From a bacterium (GTDB taxonomy: Bacteria; Acidobacteriota; Polarisedimenticolia; Polarisedimenticolales; Polarisedimenticolaceae): 64,000 nucleotides of DNA. Below the pieces are notes generated by a model. The model made no database searches and was not told the origin of the DNA. It saw nothing but the letters and a program-made list of their open reading frames with translations. The translations under genes and the position numbers were made by a program. Position 1 is the stretch's first letter, and every line of letters starts with the position of its first letter. Below are positions 25,689 to 35,900 of the stretch, in pieces. The DNA lies in contig JAAELQ010000046.1 in assembly GCA_024226515.1 (NCBI GenBank), forward strand, positions 33,246-97,245. The letters run 5' to 3'.

Positions 25689-27278
25689 CTACCCGTCGCC
25701 CGGCAGAAACTCGACCGAGAAGGTCGATCCGCCGCCCGGGGCGTCGGCGTGACGCACCGCCGCGTTCTGCGCTCGGGCCATCGCCGAGACCAGGGCCAGC
25801 CCGATGCCCAGCCCGGCCGGGGCCTCCGGGTCCGGGTTGCGCAGGAACGGCCGGAACAGCCGCCGTCGCAGCGAGCCGGCCACGCCGGGGCCGTGGTCGG
25901 TGACCGACACCACCGGGCCGCGAGCGCCGCTCATCACACGAACTTCGATCGAGCGGTCGCGGGCGCCGCGCGAGTACTTCTCGGCGTTGTCCAGCAGGTT
26001 CTGCAGGATCTGGTGCAGCGCGTCGCGGTCGAAGTGGGCGTGCTGCACGTCGCGATCGACCGTCACGACCGGGCGGGCGCCTTGCATCTCCAGCGCGGGG
26101 CGCAGGCGCTCGACCGACTCGCGCACCGCGGCGGCGAGGTCGCCGGGAACCGTGCGCAGGGTGTTGCCGCCGCGCTCGAGATTGGCGAAGCCGAGGACGT
26201 TCGACACGACTCGCCCGAGGCGGTCGGCCTCGTCCGCGATGCGGCGGGCGTACTCCGCGCGCCGCTCTTCGTCTCCGGAGCCGTCCGCCAGCATCTCGCC
26301 GTACAGCCGCAGGCCCGTCAGCGGCGTGCGCAGCTCGTGCGCCGCCGAGGCGGCGAAGCTGGCTCGCTCGCGCGCGAGTCGCTCGGTCTGGCGCACCAGC
26401 AGGACGACCGCCGTGCCGGCGATGCACGCGCCGAGCATGCCCAGCAGGAACGTCAGGCGGAAACGGGCGAGCACGCGCGCACCCTCTGCGGCCGCGGTCT
26501 CCAGCCGCGCCGTGGGATCGAGCGACACGGCCCACGGGTCACCGTCCAGCGCGATCGGGCTCTCGCCGTCCGCCGCGGCCGGTCCGGGACGGACACGCAC
26601 CGCCGGGCCCGAGCCGGCCAGCTCGCGCTCCAGCGCGCTCGACAGGATGACGAACCCCTGGTTCAGCACGGCCCTCGGCGTGCCCACCTCGCGCAGGGCG
26701 ACCAGCGCCGGGTCGTCGGAGACCCTCACGGTGTGCCAGCGGAACGGTCCCACGGTGACGACGCCGCCGGGCGCGGCGAAGCGCCTGCGAGCTTCGAGCT
26801 CCTCGTCGTGAGGCGAGGCCAGCAGATGCCCCGGGGTGGCGCACTCCAACTCTTCGAGGATCGCCCGCTGGATCTGTTCCGCCTCGACCGAGTCGTGCCC
26901 GGGCAGCGTCGGCAGGGCGATCTGTCCCAGCTCGTCGAGCTGGAAGTGGGCCCAGACGAGCGGGTCGTCCGGCCCCGCGGCGAGCGGGGAGGGGCCCGCG
27001 AGATCCAGCTCGCACTCCGGCCCGAACACGCGCGGGTCGCGTTCGTAGTCCGTGACCGGCCTCCGCGACTCGGAGTCGCGCAACGACTCGAGGCGGACCG
27101 CCAGCCGCTCGGCGTGCCTCTCGGCGTCGCGCTGCACGTCCGCCCGGACGGCCTCCACGACGCCCGAGGCGCGATGCCGCGCCGCGCGCCAGCCCGACAC
27201 GTACCACGCCGCGCAGGGCAGCACGACGGCGGCGACGGTGAGCACGATCGCGACCGTCGTCCGATCGAGCCGGCTCAC
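25689..27278 (-). CDS. Two-component sensor histidine kinase
   Basis: The protein has 529 residues. The GTG start overlaps the response-regulator stop (GTGA). Transmembrane segment 1 (about 10-30, 'VAIVLTVAAVVLPCAAWYV') and segment 2 (about 275-300, 'FLLGMLGACIAGTAVVLLV') bracket a periplasmic sensor region of about 240 residues. A HisKA domain follows with the phosphoacceptor His in 'AAHELRTPLTGL', then HATPase_c with the N box 'NLLDNAEKYS', G1 'DHGPGV' and G2 'GLGIGLALV'. Signal and target genes are not evident; the sensor domain matches no family I recognise. It is co-transcribed with, and downstream of, its regulator. Confidence 0.93.
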   Translation of the reverse strand: MSRLDRTTVAIVLTVAAVVLPCAAWYVSGWRAARHRASGVVEAVRADVQRDAERHAERLAVRLESLRDSESRRPVTDYERDPRVFGPECELDLAGPSPLAAGPDDPLVWAHFQLDELGQIALPTLPGHDSVEAEQIQRAILEELECATPGHLLASPHDEELEARRRFAAPGGVVTVGPFRWHTVRVSDDPALVALREVGTPRAVLNQGFVILSSALERELAGSGPAVRVRPGPAAADGESPIALDGDPWAVSLDPTARLETAAAEGARVLARFRLTFLLGMLGACIAGTAVVLLVRQTERLARERASFAASAAHELRTPLTGLRLYGEMLADGSGDEERRAEYARRIADEADRLGRVVSNVLGFANLERGGNTLRTVPGDLAAAVRESVERLRPALEMQGARPVVTVDRDVQHAHFDRDALHQILQNLLDNAEKYSRGARDRSIEVRVMSGARGPVVSVTDHGPGVAGSLRRRLFRPFLRNPDPEAPAGLGIGLALVSAMARAQNAAVRHADAPGGGSTFSVEFLPGDG

Positions 27279-27955
27279 GATTCGCCCCAGGCGTAGCCCA
27301 GTCCCTTGATCGTCGTCACGATGCGCGGGACTGCCGGGTCGCGTTCGATCTTCTGGCGCAGGTTGGCGACCGTCATGTCGACGGTGCGCGTCTGCATGTC
27401 GCCGCGGGCGCCCCACACGGCCTCCAGCAGCTCCGGCCGCGTCACGGCTCTCGCACGGTGATGGAACAGCCAGCGCAGCAGCGCCACCTCGCGCGCGGTG
27501 AGCGCGATCGCCTCTCCGTCGCGGTGCGCCTCGCAGCGTCCGAGGTCGATGCGGCAGCCGTCGATCTCGATCGACTGCACGGGCTCCGGCTCACGCCGGG
27601 CCCGGCGGGCCAGCGCCTCGACGCGCGCGATCAGCTCCTTCGTTCCGAACGGCTTGGTCAGGTAGTCGTCCGCGCCGGCCTCGAGCCCGCGCACCTTGTC
27701 GTCCTCCGAGCCGAGCGCCGTCAGCATCAGGATCGGCAGGTCGGGGCGCAGATCGCGCAACCGGCGGCAGACCTCGACACCGTCCATACCGGGAAGCATC
27801 AGGTCCAGGATCAGCATCTCGACCGCCGCCTCGGATCCACGCGCCAGGGCCTCCTCGCCGTTGTCCACCGCGACGACGGAGTGTCCCGCTCCGCGGAGCA
27901 GGTCGATCAGCCCGTCGCGCAGGACGGGTTCGTCTTCTACGACCAGGACGCGCAA
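27275..27955 (-). CDS. OmpR/PhoB-family response regulator
   Basis: The protein has about 227 residues. The receiver domain begins 'LRVLVVEDEPVLRDGL', with the phosphoacceptor Asp in 'LILDLMLPGMDG', the switch Thr in 'LMLTALG' and the Lys in 'YLTKPFG'. The C-terminal winged-helix DNA-binding domain ('LTAREVALLRWL', 'RTVDMTVANLRQKI', 'IVTTIKGLGYAW') is of the Trans_reg_C type. The start is chosen at TTG 27955 because GAGG lies 5 bases upstream; GTG 27961 is the alternative but lacks a spaced ribosome site. It overlaps the kinase gene by 4 bases, so the two should be translated together as a cognate pair. Confidence 0.92.
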   Translation of the reverse strand: MRVLVVEDEPVLRDGLIDLLRGAGHSVVAVDNGEEALARGSEAAVEMLILDLMLPGMDGVEVCRRLRDLRPDLPILMLTALGSEDDKVRGLEAGADDYLTKPFGTKELIARVEALARRARREPEPVQSIEIDGCRIDLGRCEAHRDGEAIALTAREVALLRWLFHHRARAVTRPELLEAVWGARGDMQTRTVDMTVANLRQKIERDPAVPRIVTTIKGLGYAWGES

Positions 27956-28024
27956 GGTCACCTCTGCCCAACATACTGGTTCGCCCGGGGCAAGTCTGTC
28001 AAAGCAGGGTAAAAGGCCGGTACG

Positions 28025-28036
28025 TATACTTAGACG
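28025..28036 (+). promoter_or_regulatory. -10 element placing transcription start at the ATG (likely leaderless gene)
   Basis: TATACT at 28025-28030 ends exactly six bases before the ATG at 28037, so the expected transcription start is the A of the start codon. No Shine-Dalgarno sequence is seen before this ATG. No convincing -35 hexamer is present. Confidence 0.45.
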
Positions 28037-29554
28037 ATGGATGACGCGCAGCAGCCGAGAACCGGACCTCCGGCGTCCGGCGAGGACGACCGCCTGCTGG
28101 CGGTCTACGACATGATCCGCGCGTTGAATTCCGAGACCGACCCGGACGTTCTGCTGGAGACCATGCTGGACATGGCCCTGCGTGTCGTGCGCGCCGAACG
28201 GGGGATGATCCTGCTGCGCGGCGAGACCGACGACACGCATTCGGTCCGGCTGGCGCGCAACCTCGAACACGAGACCATTCTCGAGGCCGCCGAGTTCAGT
28301 CGCAGCGTCGTGCTGCAGGCCGGTGAGGGCAAGTCGGTGCTGGCCATGGACACCGGCAAGGACGAGCGGCTCAAGCAACTCAAGAGCGTCAGCCTGTACG
28401 GCATCCGCTCGATCCTCTGCGTCCCGCTGCGCGTACGCGGCGAGATCGTCGGCGCGGTCTACCTCGACAGCCGCGTCGAAGGGGCGCTGTTCACGCGTGA
28501 CGACCTGCGCTTTCTCGAGGCGTTCGCCGATCACGCCGCGCTGGCGCTGCAGAACGCGCGTCTGTATCGCGGACTCGAGTCGGAGAACCGGCGCCTGCGC
28601 GTCGCGGCGGAGGCGCGCGACGGCCTGGGCCGGCTCGTCGGCCGCGCGCCCGCGATGCAGGAGGTCTACGACCTGATCGAGAAGGTCGGACCGACGTCGC
28701 TGCCGGTGCTGATCCAGGGTGAGAGCGGAACGGGCAAGGAGCTCGTCGCGCGCGCGATCCACGAACACAGCCTGCGCCGACGCAAGCCGTACCTGTCGGA
28801 GAATTGCGCGGCGATTCCCGAGACGCTGCTCGAGTCCGAGCTGTTCGGACACGTCAAGGGCGCGTTCACCGGAGCCGACCGCGACCGCAGCGGCCTGTTC
28901 GAGCACGCCGACGGCGGCACGCTGTTTCTCGACGAGATCGGCGACATGCCCGCCGCGATGCAGGCGCGCTTGCTGCGCGTGCTGCAGGAGGGTGAGCTGC
29001 GCCACGTCGGCGATCACGTCCGGATCAAGGTCGACGTGCGGGTGATCGCAGCCACGCATCGAGATCTACAGGTCGAGGTCGCCGAGGGTCGCTTCCGCGA
29101 GGATCTGCTGTACCGCCTGCAGGTGCTGGGCATTCGCCTGCCGCCGCTGCGCGAACGTCCCGGCGACGTCGAGCGGCTGACGATGCACTTCCTCGAGCGC
29201 ATCAGCGGCGACCGCGGGCGGCCTCGGCCCGGCATCAAGAGCGACGTGCTCGACGCCCTCGAGCGCCACGCGTGGCCCGGCAACGTGCGCCAGCTCGAGA
29301 ACGCGATCCAGCGCCTGGCGCTGCTGGCCGGGGACGACCCGATCACGGTCGAGCTGCTGCGGGCCGACAAGGAGCTGAGCGCGGCGCTGCTCGGCCCGGC
29401 CGCCGACGTGCCGCTGTACTCGCTGCAGCGCAACGAGAAGGACCGCATCCGCGAGGCGCTCGACGCGTCCTCCGGCAACCGCACGCGCGCGGCCAAGCTG
29501 CTCGGCATCTCCCGTGCGACGATCTTCCGCAAGATCAAGGAATACCGGCTGTAG
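28037..29554 (+). CDS. Sigma-54-dependent transcriptional activator with GAF domain
   Basis: The protein has 505 residues. A GAF sensor domain (about 20-175) replaces the usual receiver domain. The AAA+ domain (about 195-430) has Walker A 'GESGTGKE' near residue 228, the sigma-54 contact loop GAFTGA near 275 and Walker B 'LFLDEIGD'. A Fis-type helix-turn-helix closes the protein ('[21 protein letters not shown]'). It should activate sigma-54 promoters in response to a small ligand or signal sensed by GAF. Targets are unknown, and I found no clear -24/-12 promoter in the window. It is divergent from the two-component operon with about 80 bases between them. The gene appears leaderless. Confidence 0.94.
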   Translation: MDDAQQPRTGPPASGEDDRLLAVYDMIRALNSETDPDVLLETMLDMALRVVRAERGMILLRGETDDTHSVRLARNLEHETILEAAEFSRSVVLQAGEGKSVLAMDTGKDERLKQLKSVSLYGIRSILCVPLRVRGEIVGAVYLDSRVEGALFTRDDLRFLEAFADHAALALQNARLYRGLESENRRLRVAAEARDGLGRLVGRAPAMQEVYDLIEKVGPTSLPVLIQGESGTGKELVARAIHEHSLRRRKPYLSENCAAIPETLLESELFGHVKGAFTGADRDRSGLFEHADGGTLFLDEIGDMPAAMQARLLRVLQEGELRHVGDHVRIKVDVRVIAATHRDLQVEVAEGRFREDLLYRLQVLGIRLPPLRERPGDVERLTMHFLERISGDRGRPRPGIKSDVLDALERHAWPGNVRQLENAIQRLALLAGDDPITVELLRADKELSAALLGPAADVPLYSLQRNEKDRIREALDASSGNRTRAAKLLGISRATIFRKIKEYRL

Positions 29555-29614
29555 GACCCGGTTCGCGCGCGTTCGAGTTCTCGGGTCGGCGGGGCAAGCG
29601 ACCGCCCGGGCAAG

Positions 29615-29643
29615 AAAAAGGCCGGCCGCATGAGCGACCGGCC
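29615..29643 (-). terminator. Rho-independent terminator of the maeB-acs-OFA operon
   Basis: On the reverse strand, GGCCGG (29643-29638) pairs with CCGGCC (29625-29620) across a 12-nt loop and is followed by five T residues. It lies 22 bases beyond the stop codon of the OFA transporter gene. Confidence 0.8.
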
Positions 29644-29664
29644 TACTGACGAACTGATGGAAGT

Positions 29665-31086
29665 TCAGTTCTGCAGCACGGGCTCCTCGCGGACAACCTG
29701 TGCTTTCGGTTCGACCGCGGGGACCGGGATCACCTCGCGGGGGTCCGTCGGTTCTTCGTCCTCGATCGGTCGTCTCGACAGTGCCCAGACGACGACGGAA
29801 GACGCCGCGGCCAGGAAGCAGAGCATGCCGGCGAAGACGAACGCCATGACGTACTCGCCGGTGGCGTCGAACAGGACGCCGCCGACGGCGGGTCCGAGGA
29901 TACCGGCGACACCGTAGGCGGTGAAGATGAAGCCGTAGTTCATGCCGAAGTTCTTCGCGCCGAAGTAGTCGGCCGTTGCCGACGGGAAGAGCGCGAAGTT
30001 GCCGCCGAAGTTGAGGCCGACCCAGGCCGACGCGATGAAGACCGCGATGTGCGATTGCACGCCGGCGAGCAGCATGAAGGCCAGCCCCTGGCCGAGGAAC
30101 ATGATCATCATCGCCCGCGGACGGTCGATGAAGTCGCTGATGCGGCCCCACAGGACGCGGCCGATGGCGTTGAAGATGGCGAGGATGCCGACCGGCTCGA
30201 CGAAGCGGCCGAAGCCGCCCATCCATTCGGGGGCGAACGTCGTCCCGGCGAGCAGGCTGCCCATCATCGGCTTCCACTGGCCGATGGCGAGCAGGCCCGA
30301 GGTGGCGCCGAAGATGAAGGTCAGCCACAGCATGCAGGCCAGCGGACGCTCGAGCATCTGCTTCCAGTTGACGTCACGCTGCACTTTGACGACCGCCGCG
30401 CTCTCTTCCCAGCCCGGGGGCTTCCAGCCCGCGGGAGGGTTGCGCAGCAGCGTGGCACCGAGCAGCACCGCGGCGCCCGCAACGACGCCGTGCAGAATGA
30501 AGAACGCCTTCCAGCCGATGCCGAAGCCGGTGCCCTTCGAGACGCCGAGGCCGACGAGCAGGATCTGCGAGAGGCCGATCGGCTCCGCCTCGGCCGGAGG
30601 CAGCAGCAGCACCGACGCGGGGCCTGCGAAGAACAGCGCGCCCGCGCCGAAGCCGGCCACCGCGAGGCCGGTGATCAGCCCCTTCTTGTCCGGATACCAC
30701 TTGACCGCGGCCGCGATGGGGCAGACGTAGGCGAAGCCGATGCCCGCGCCGCCGATCAGCCCGTAGGTCAGGTACAGCGCCCACGGCCTACTCGGCGCCA
30801 CCAGCAGGGCGCCGAGCAGGAACGAGGCGCCCAGCAGGAGGCCTCCGATGGAGGCCACCTTGCGTGGGCCGATGCGGTCCTGCAGCCTTCCGGCGGGGAT
30901 CATGCTGAGCGCGAAGGAGGCCAGTGCGACCGAGAACGCCCACTGGGTCGTGGAGCGATTCCAGCCCATCGCCGTCTCGAGCGGTCGAACGAAGACGCTG
31001 AACGCGTAAACGGTTCCGAGGATGACCTGAACGATCAGTCCTCCGGCGATCACGGTCCAGCGGTTGTGCGTGGAGTTGTCCACCAT
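29665..31086 (-). CDS. OFA-family MFS transporter (oxalate/formate antiporter-like)
   Basis: The protein has 473 residues with twelve hydrophobic segments, beginning 'NRWTVIAGGLIVQVILGTVYAFSVFVRPLE', which is the classic start of the OFA subgroup of the major facilitator superfamily. Known members move oxalate, formate, acetate and other small monocarboxylates. It is the last gene of a five-gene operon; the acs stop codon TAG is the first three bases of its TAGGAGA ribosome site. Position directly after acetyl-CoA synthetase suggests acetate or a related short-chain acid as cargo (inference). The hydrophilic C-terminal tail is typical of the subgroup. A terminator follows. Confidence 0.9.
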   Translation of the reverse strand: MVDNSTHNRWTVIAGGLIVQVILGTVYAFSVFVRPLETAMGWNRSTTQWAFSVALASFALSMIPAGRLQDRIGPRKVASIGGLLLGASFLLGALLVAPSRPWALYLTYGLIGGAGIGFAYVCPIAAAVKWYPDKKGLITGLAVAGFGAGALFFAGPASVLLLPPAEAEPIGLSQILLVGLGVSKGTGFGIGWKAFFILHGVVAGAAVLLGATLLRNPPAGWKPPGWEESAAVVKVQRDVNWKQMLERPLACMLWLTFIFGATSGLLAIGQWKPMMGSLLAGTTFAPEWMGGFGRFVEPVGILAIFNAIGRVLWGRISDFIDRPRAMMIMFLGQGLAFMLLAGVQSHIAVFIASAWVGLNFGGNFALFPSATADYFGAKNFGMNYGFIFTAYGVAGILGPAVGGVLFDATGEYVMAFVFAGMLCFLAAASSVVVWALSRRPIEDEEPTDPREVIPVPAVEPKAQVVREEPVLQN

Positions 31087-31095
31087 CGTGTTCTC

Positions 31096-33021
31096 CTAAC
31101 GTCGCGCCAGGACCAGTTTCTCCACGACGCTCGGGTCGGCGAGCGTCGAGATGTCGCCCAGCTCCTCGGTCTGTCCCGCGGCGACCTTGCGCAGGATGCG
31201 GCGCATGATCTTGCCCGACCGTGTCTTGGGCAGCCCGGGAGCGATCTGGATGTGATCCGGCTTGGCGATCGGACCGATGGCCTCGCGCACCTGCTGCTGC
31301 AGGATGCGGGTCAGCTCGCTCTCGTCCTTGTTCTCGAACTCGGGGTTGACCAGGACGTAGGCGTAGATGCCGGTGCCCTTGATCTCGTGCGGGAAGCCGA
31401 CGACCGCAGCTTCCGCGACCGCCTCGTGCGCAACGAGCGCGCTCTCGATCTCCGCCGTGCCGAGTCGATGGCCGGAGACGTTCAGCACGTCGTCCACGCG
31501 GCCGGTGATCCAGTAGTAGCCGTCCTCGTCGCGGCGGCAGCCGTCACCGGTGAAGTACAGGCCGGGGTACTGCGAGAAGTAGGTCTCCTTGAACCGCTTG
31601 TGATCGCCCCAGATCGTCCGCGCCTGTCCGGGCCACGAACGTTTGATGCACAGGTTGCCGGAGACACCGTTGCCCGACAGCTCCTTGCCCTCGGCGTCGA
31701 CCAGCACGGGCTCGACGCCGAACAGCGGCAGCGTGGCCGAACCGGGCTTGGTCGGCGTGGCGCCGGGCAGCGGGCTGATCAGGATGCCGCCGGTCTCGGT
31801 CTGCCACCACGTGTCGACGATCGTGCAGTGCCCGTCGCCCACGACGTCGTGGTACCAGGTCCAGACCTCGGGGTTGATCGGTTCGCCGACGGAGCCCAGC
31901 ACGCGCAGCGACTTGCGGCTGTACTTCTTGACCCACTCGTCGCCCTCGCGCGCGATGGCGCGGATCGCGGTCGGCGCGGTGTAGAAGATCGAGATGTTGA
32001 GATCGTCGACCATCTGCCAGTAGCGGCCCGCGTCGGGATAGGTCGGGATCGACTCGAACATCACCGTGGTCGCGCCGTTGGCCAGCGGTCCGTAGATGAT
32101 GTAGCTGTGCCCGGTGACCCAGCCGACGTCGGCCGCGCAGCAGTAGACCTCGCCGTCGTGGTAGTCGAAGACGTTCTTGTGGGTCATCGCGGCGAAGACC
32201 ATGTAGCCGCCGGTCGTGTGCATCAGGCCCTTCGGCTGACCGGTGGAGCCCGAGGTGTAGAGAACGAACAGCGGATCCTCGGCGTTCATCTTCTCCGGCT
32301 CGCAGTCGGTGCTCACCTTGGCGGTCTCTTCGTGCATCCAGTAGTCGCGTCCCTGGACGATCGGCACGTCGAGCTCGGTGCGCTTGACCACCAGCACGGT
32401 ATCGACGACGTCGATCGGATCGAGCGCCGCGTCGACGGTCTTCTTCAGCGGGATCTTCTTGCCGCCGCGCAGGCCTTCGTTGGCGGTGACGACGATGCGC
32501 GACTCACCGTCGATGATGCGATCGCGCAGCGCCTCGGCCGAGAAACCGGCAAAGACGATCGAGTGGATCGCCCCGATGCGCGCGCAGGCCAGCGCCGTGT
32601 AGGTCAGCTCCGGCACCATCGGCAGGTAGATCGCGACGCGATCGCCCTTCTTGACGCCGTGGGCACGCAGGACGTTGGCGATGCGGCACACCTCGTCCTT
32701 CAGCTGCTTGTAGGTGATGTGGGTGTACTCGCCCGGCTCGTCCTGAGCCCAGATGATCGCGGTCTGGTCACCGCGCTTCTCGATATGACGGTCCACGCAG
32801 TTGACGCAGGCGTTGAGGCTTCCGTCGCCGTACCACTTGAAGTCCACTTCCGCGAGGCCGCCTTGTACCACCGTTTGCGGCGGTTCATACCAGGAGAGCA
32901 ACCCGGCTTGCTCCTTCCAGAACGCCTCCGGGTTGGCCAGCGACTGCTCGTAGAGACGCTCGTACTCCTCCATCGAACCGATGTGGGCGCGGTTGGCGAT
33001 TTCGGGTTTGACGGCGATCAT
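31096..33021 (-). CDS. acs: Acetyl-CoA synthetase (AMP-forming)
   Basis: The protein has 641 residues, the usual Acs length. It converts acetate, ATP and CoA to acetyl-CoA, AMP and PPi. Motifs seen are the P-loop-like '[11 protein letters not shown]', '[16 protein letters not shown]', 'WWQTETGG', the hinge region '[20 protein letters not shown]', and the C-terminal '[11 protein letters not shown]', whose Lys is the acetylation-controlled catalytic residue in characterised Acs. AAGGAG precedes the ATG. It lies 11 bases after the DcaP-like porin gene and 9 bases before the OFA transporter gene, inside one operon. Confidence 0.97.
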   Translation of the reverse strand: MIAVKPEIANRAHIGSMEEYERLYEQSLANPEAFWKEQAGLLSWYEPPQTVVQGGLAEVDFKWYGDGSLNACVNCVDRHIEKRGDQTAIIWAQDEPGEYTHITYKQLKDEVCRIANVLRAHGVKKGDRVAIYLPMVPELTYTALACARIGAIHSIVFAGFSAEALRDRIIDGESRIVVTANEGLRGGKKIPLKKTVDAALDPIDVVDTVLVVKRTELDVPIVQGRDYWMHEETAKVSTDCEPEKMNAEDPLFVLYTSGSTGQPKGLMHTTGGYMVFAAMTHKNVFDYHDGEVYCCAADVGWVTGHSYIIYGPLANGATTVMFESIPTYPDAGRYWQMVDDLNISIFYTAPTAIRAIAREGDEWVKKYSRKSLRVLGSVGEPINPEVWTWYHDVVGDGHCTIVDTWWQTETGGILISPLPGATPTKPGSATLPLFGVEPVLVDAEGKELSGNGVSGNLCIKRSWPGQARTIWGDHKRFKETYFSQYPGLYFTGDGCRRDEDGYYWITGRVDDVLNVSGHRLGTAEIESALVAHEAVAEAAVVGFPHEIKGTGIYAYVLVNPEFENKDESELTRILQQQVREAIGPIAKPDHIQIAPGLPKTRSGKIMRRILRKVAAGQTEELGDISTLADPSVVEKLVLARR

Positions 33022-33032
33022 GACGGAACTCC

Positions 33033-34184
33033 TTACGACGTGGGGGTCGAAAATCCGAATTTATAGATTGCAGAGAATTGGATGCGATCGAGGTCGCCGT
33101 CTTGGTCGGCCTCGTTCTCGCGGTCGGCGTGGATGTACTCCACGCCGAAGGTCAGTTTGGGAACCGGTGAGACGAGGAGGTTGACGGACATGCTGCCGAC
33201 GCTGCGGGTCACGTCGGTCCCACTCTGGGTCACGTCGTGATCGGCTGTGAATGCCGAGTAGTTCACGTTCGATCTCCAGCGATCGTTGTACCAGTGGCGC
33301 CAGCCCACGAAGCCCGCCGTCGAGGGGACGGCCTCGAGGTCACCAGTGAGATCCATGGTAGCGGAATTCGCGGTGTTGAGCGCCAGGTGGCGTCCCAGCC
33401 CGTCGCCCGTCGTGGCCTGAAACACGAAGTCGTCGCGCTCTCCGGCCTTGACCTTACCGCCGACGCTGATGCCCCAGCCGGTCGCGGTCGTAGCGTCGCC
33501 GGCCTCGTCGAGCCGTAGCTGGCGCACGATCCCGGCTCCGGAGATCGAGCCCCAGTCCGCCGAGTGGTTGTAGCGGGCGATCACGTCGGGCAGTGTGTTG
33601 TCGTCGGGCTCGACTCGCGCCCCACCGCCGTTGGGCGTGATCGTCGTCTCGGGGTTCTCCAGCGAGAACTGCCACGGCCCGTGGGTGTAGCGCACCTGCG
33701 GCTGACGGCCGAAGGTCGTGCCGTCCGGAACGCCGACGAAGTCGAGGTCTTCGGGGAGCACGACGATCATGAACGTCGACCACGTCTGTCCGAACAGCCA
33801 GTCGCCGTAGGTCAGGTAGGCGTGGCGCAGCCTCGGGTTGTACGAGTTCGAGACGCGCTCGTCGCCGTTCAGGCCCAGCAAGAAGTCCAACTCGATATAC
33901 GCGCCCAGCGGTTGACGCGCGGTCTCCTTGCCCAGTTTGAAGCTGAATCGCGTCTCCTTGGCGTGGAAGTCCAGCGCCTCGTCGCCCTCGCCGTCGCCGA
34001 CGGGGATCGCGCCGGGCAGGTGAAAGTCGCGCAGGGCGCTGGTCGAGGGCACGCTGCCGCTGTCGTACTCCGAGTACATCGCGTCGAGCTTGACGTAGCC
34101 GCCGAAGGTGAAGTCGACTCCCCCTGCGAGTCCCGCCGGGGCGATCCCGACGACGAGCAGGCCGATCGCGAGCGGGCGCAGCAT
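33033..34184 (-). CDS. DcaP-family outer-membrane porin
   Basis: The protein has 383 residues. A signal peptide ('[18 protein letters not shown]') is followed by the family's opening strand '[16 protein letters not shown]', then '[10 protein letters not shown]', '[10 protein letters not shown]', '[21 protein letters not shown]' and a barrel ending '[15 protein letters not shown]'. DcaP-type porins are trimeric outer-membrane channels; characterised members take up dicarboxylates and similar organic anions. The start ATG overlaps the stop of the upstream acyl-CoA ligase (TGATG), so the two are translationally coupled. The location between two CoA ligases suggests it admits their organic-acid substrate. 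Confidence 0.87.
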   Translation of the reverse strand: MLRPLAIGLLVVGIAPAGLAGGVDFTFGGYVKLDAMYSEYDSGSVPSTSALRDFHLPGAIPVGDGEGDEALDFHAKETRFSFKLGKETARQPLGAYIELDFLLGLNGDERVSNSYNPRLRHAYLTYGDWLFGQTWSTFMIVVLPEDLDFVGVPDGTTFGRQPQVRYTHGPWQFSLENPETTITPNGGGARVEPDDNTLPDVIARYNHSADWGSISGAGIVRQLRLDEAGDATTATGWGISVGGKVKAGERDDFVFQATTGDGLGRHLALNTANSATMDLTGDLEAVPSTAGFVGWRHWYNDRWRSNVNYSAFTADHDVTQSGTDVTRSVGSMSVNLLVSPVPKLTFGVEYIHADRENEADQDGDLDRIQFSAIYKFGFSTPTS

Positions 34185-35887
34185 CACGCGCCTCGCAGCG
34201 CGAGCTCTTGCTGGAACAGCTCGCGGATGCGGAACTTCTGGATCTTGCCCGTCACGGTCATCGGAAACTCGTCCACGATCTTGACGTGGCGCGGCACCTT
34301 GAAGTGCGCCATGCCCTCCTTGACGTATTGCCGGAACTCCTCGGGGTCCGCGCTGACATCATGGTGCAACTGGATCCAGGCGCCCAGCTCCTCGCCCCAC
34401 TTCTCGTGGGGAATGCCGAAAACGGCGGCCTGGGCCACCTTGGGATGCCGGCAGAGATAGGCCTCGATCTCCGCGGGGTAGACGTTCTCGCCGCCGCGGA
34501 TGACCATCTCCTTCAACCGTCCGGTGATGCGGACATAGCCGTCCTCGTCCATCACGCCGAGGTCGCCCGAGTGCAGCCAGCCGCGCTCGTCGATCACGTC
34601 GCCGGTCGCGTCTTCCTGCTCGTAGTAGCCGCGCATCACCTGGTAGCCGCGGAAGCAGATCTCGCCCGGCTCGCCGAGCGGGACGATCTTGCCCGTGGCC
34701 GGGTCGACGATCTTGGACTCCTGGTGCGGCATCGTGGTGCCGACCGTCATCGTGCGGTGATCGAAGCTGTCGTCGCGGCTGGTGATGTGGGTCACCGGCG
34801 ACGCCTCGGTCTGCCCGTATCCGATGAGGATCTCGCGGCAACCCAGGTCGCCGATCACTCGGCGCAGCAACTCCGGAGGGCACGGCGCCCCTGCCATTAC
34901 ACCGGTTCTCAGACTGCTCAGGTCGTGTCCGTTCTTGTCGAGCAGTTCGAGTTCGGCGACAAACATGGTCGGGACGCCGTGCAGGACGGTGCAACGTTCC
35001 GAATCCACCGCGGCGAGCACCGCATCGGCGTCGAAGTGCGGTGCGGGGATCACCAGCGTCGCGCCGTGAGAGAGTCCGGCGAGATTGGAGATCACCATGC
35101 CGAAGCAGTGGTAGAACGGCACCGGTATGCAAATCCGGTCTTCCTCGGTGAGGCCCATGGACTCGCCGACGAAGAAGCCATTGTTGAGGATGTTGTGATG
35201 CGTCAGGACGACCGGCTTGGGGAACCCGGTCGTGCCCGAGGTGAACTGGATGTTGATCGGATCGTCGGCCTCGAGCTCTCGCGTCCGATCGTCGAGCTGT
35301 TCGTCGCTGAGGTTCTCGGCGCGGCTCAGGACTTCGCTCCAGGTCAGGTAGCCCGGGGCCGGCGCGACCGTGCCCTCGGCGTCCTCGGGGTCGTAGATCA
35401 CCACGTTGCGCAGGGCCGGCAACTTGCGGCAGCTGAGCTCGTCGGCCCGCTGTTGCCGCACCTCCGGGCAGACCGCCTCGACCATGCCGGCGTAGTCCGA
35501 GCGGCGGAAGGCCGGCATGAGAAACAGCGTCTGCACCTTCGCGGCCTGCATCGCGTGCTCGAACTCCGCAGTCTTGTTTGCGGGGTTGATGTTGACCAAA
35601 ATCGCGCCGACACGCGCGGTGGCCAGTTGCAACAGCACCCATTCCGCGTTGTCCGTGGCCCAGATCCCGACGCGGTCACCGTGTTCCACGCCCAGTGCCA
35701 GTAGCCCGCGGGCCAGCTTGTCGGCGCGTTTGAACAACTCCGCGTACGTCCAGCGGATTCGCTGGGGCAGCGAGACCAGAGCCTCTCGATCGGGCCGTCC
35801 GCGGGCCACCTCGCCGAGGTAGTCCGGGATCGTCTCGCCGATGAGGGGCCGGTCTCCGCCGCGATGCTCGTACGAAAGTCTCTTCAT
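34184..35887 (-). CDS. AMP-dependent acyl-CoA synthetase (FadD/FACL-like)
   Basis: The protein has 567 residues. It activates a carboxylic acid to its CoA thioester. Motifs seen are 'FTSGTTGFPKPVVLTH' (AMP-binding), 'GYGQTEASPV', 'LHSGDLGVMDEDGYVRITGR' and 'KEMVIRGGENVYPAEIE', with the C-terminal catalytic Lys in 'VTGKIQKFRIRE'. It resembles medium/long-chain fatty-acid ligases more than Acs. The start ATG is preceded by TAGGAGAG, in which TAG is also the maeB stop codon. Its stop overlaps the DcaP-like start. It is probably specific for a short- to medium-chain acid handled by this operon; the exact substrate cannot be read from sequence. Confidence 0.93.
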   Translation of the reverse strand: MKRLSYEHRGGDRPLIGETIPDYLGEVARGRPDREALVSLPQRIRWTYAELFKRADKLARGLLALGVEHGDRVGIWATDNAEWVLLQLATARVGAILVNINPANKTAEFEHAMQAAKVQTLFLMPAFRRSDYAGMVEAVCPEVRQQRADELSCRKLPALRNVVIYDPEDAEGTVAPAPGYLTWSEVLSRAENLSDEQLDDRTRELEADDPINIQFTSGTTGFPKPVVLTHHNILNNGFFVGESMGLTEEDRICIPVPFYHCFGMVISNLAGLSHGATLVIPAPHFDADAVLAAVDSERCTVLHGVPTMFVAELELLDKNGHDLSSLRTGVMAGAPCPPELLRRVIGDLGCREILIGYGQTEASPVTHITSRDDSFDHRTMTVGTTMPHQESKIVDPATGKIVPLGEPGEICFRGYQVMRGYYEQEDATGDVIDERGWLHSGDLGVMDEDGYVRITGRLKEMVIRGGENVYPAEIEAYLCRHPKVAQAAVFGIPHEKWGEELGAWIQLHHDVSADPEEFRQYVKEGMAHFKVPRHVKIVDEFPMTVTGKIQKFRIRELFQQELALRGA

Positions 35888-35900
35888 GGTGTTCGCTCTC

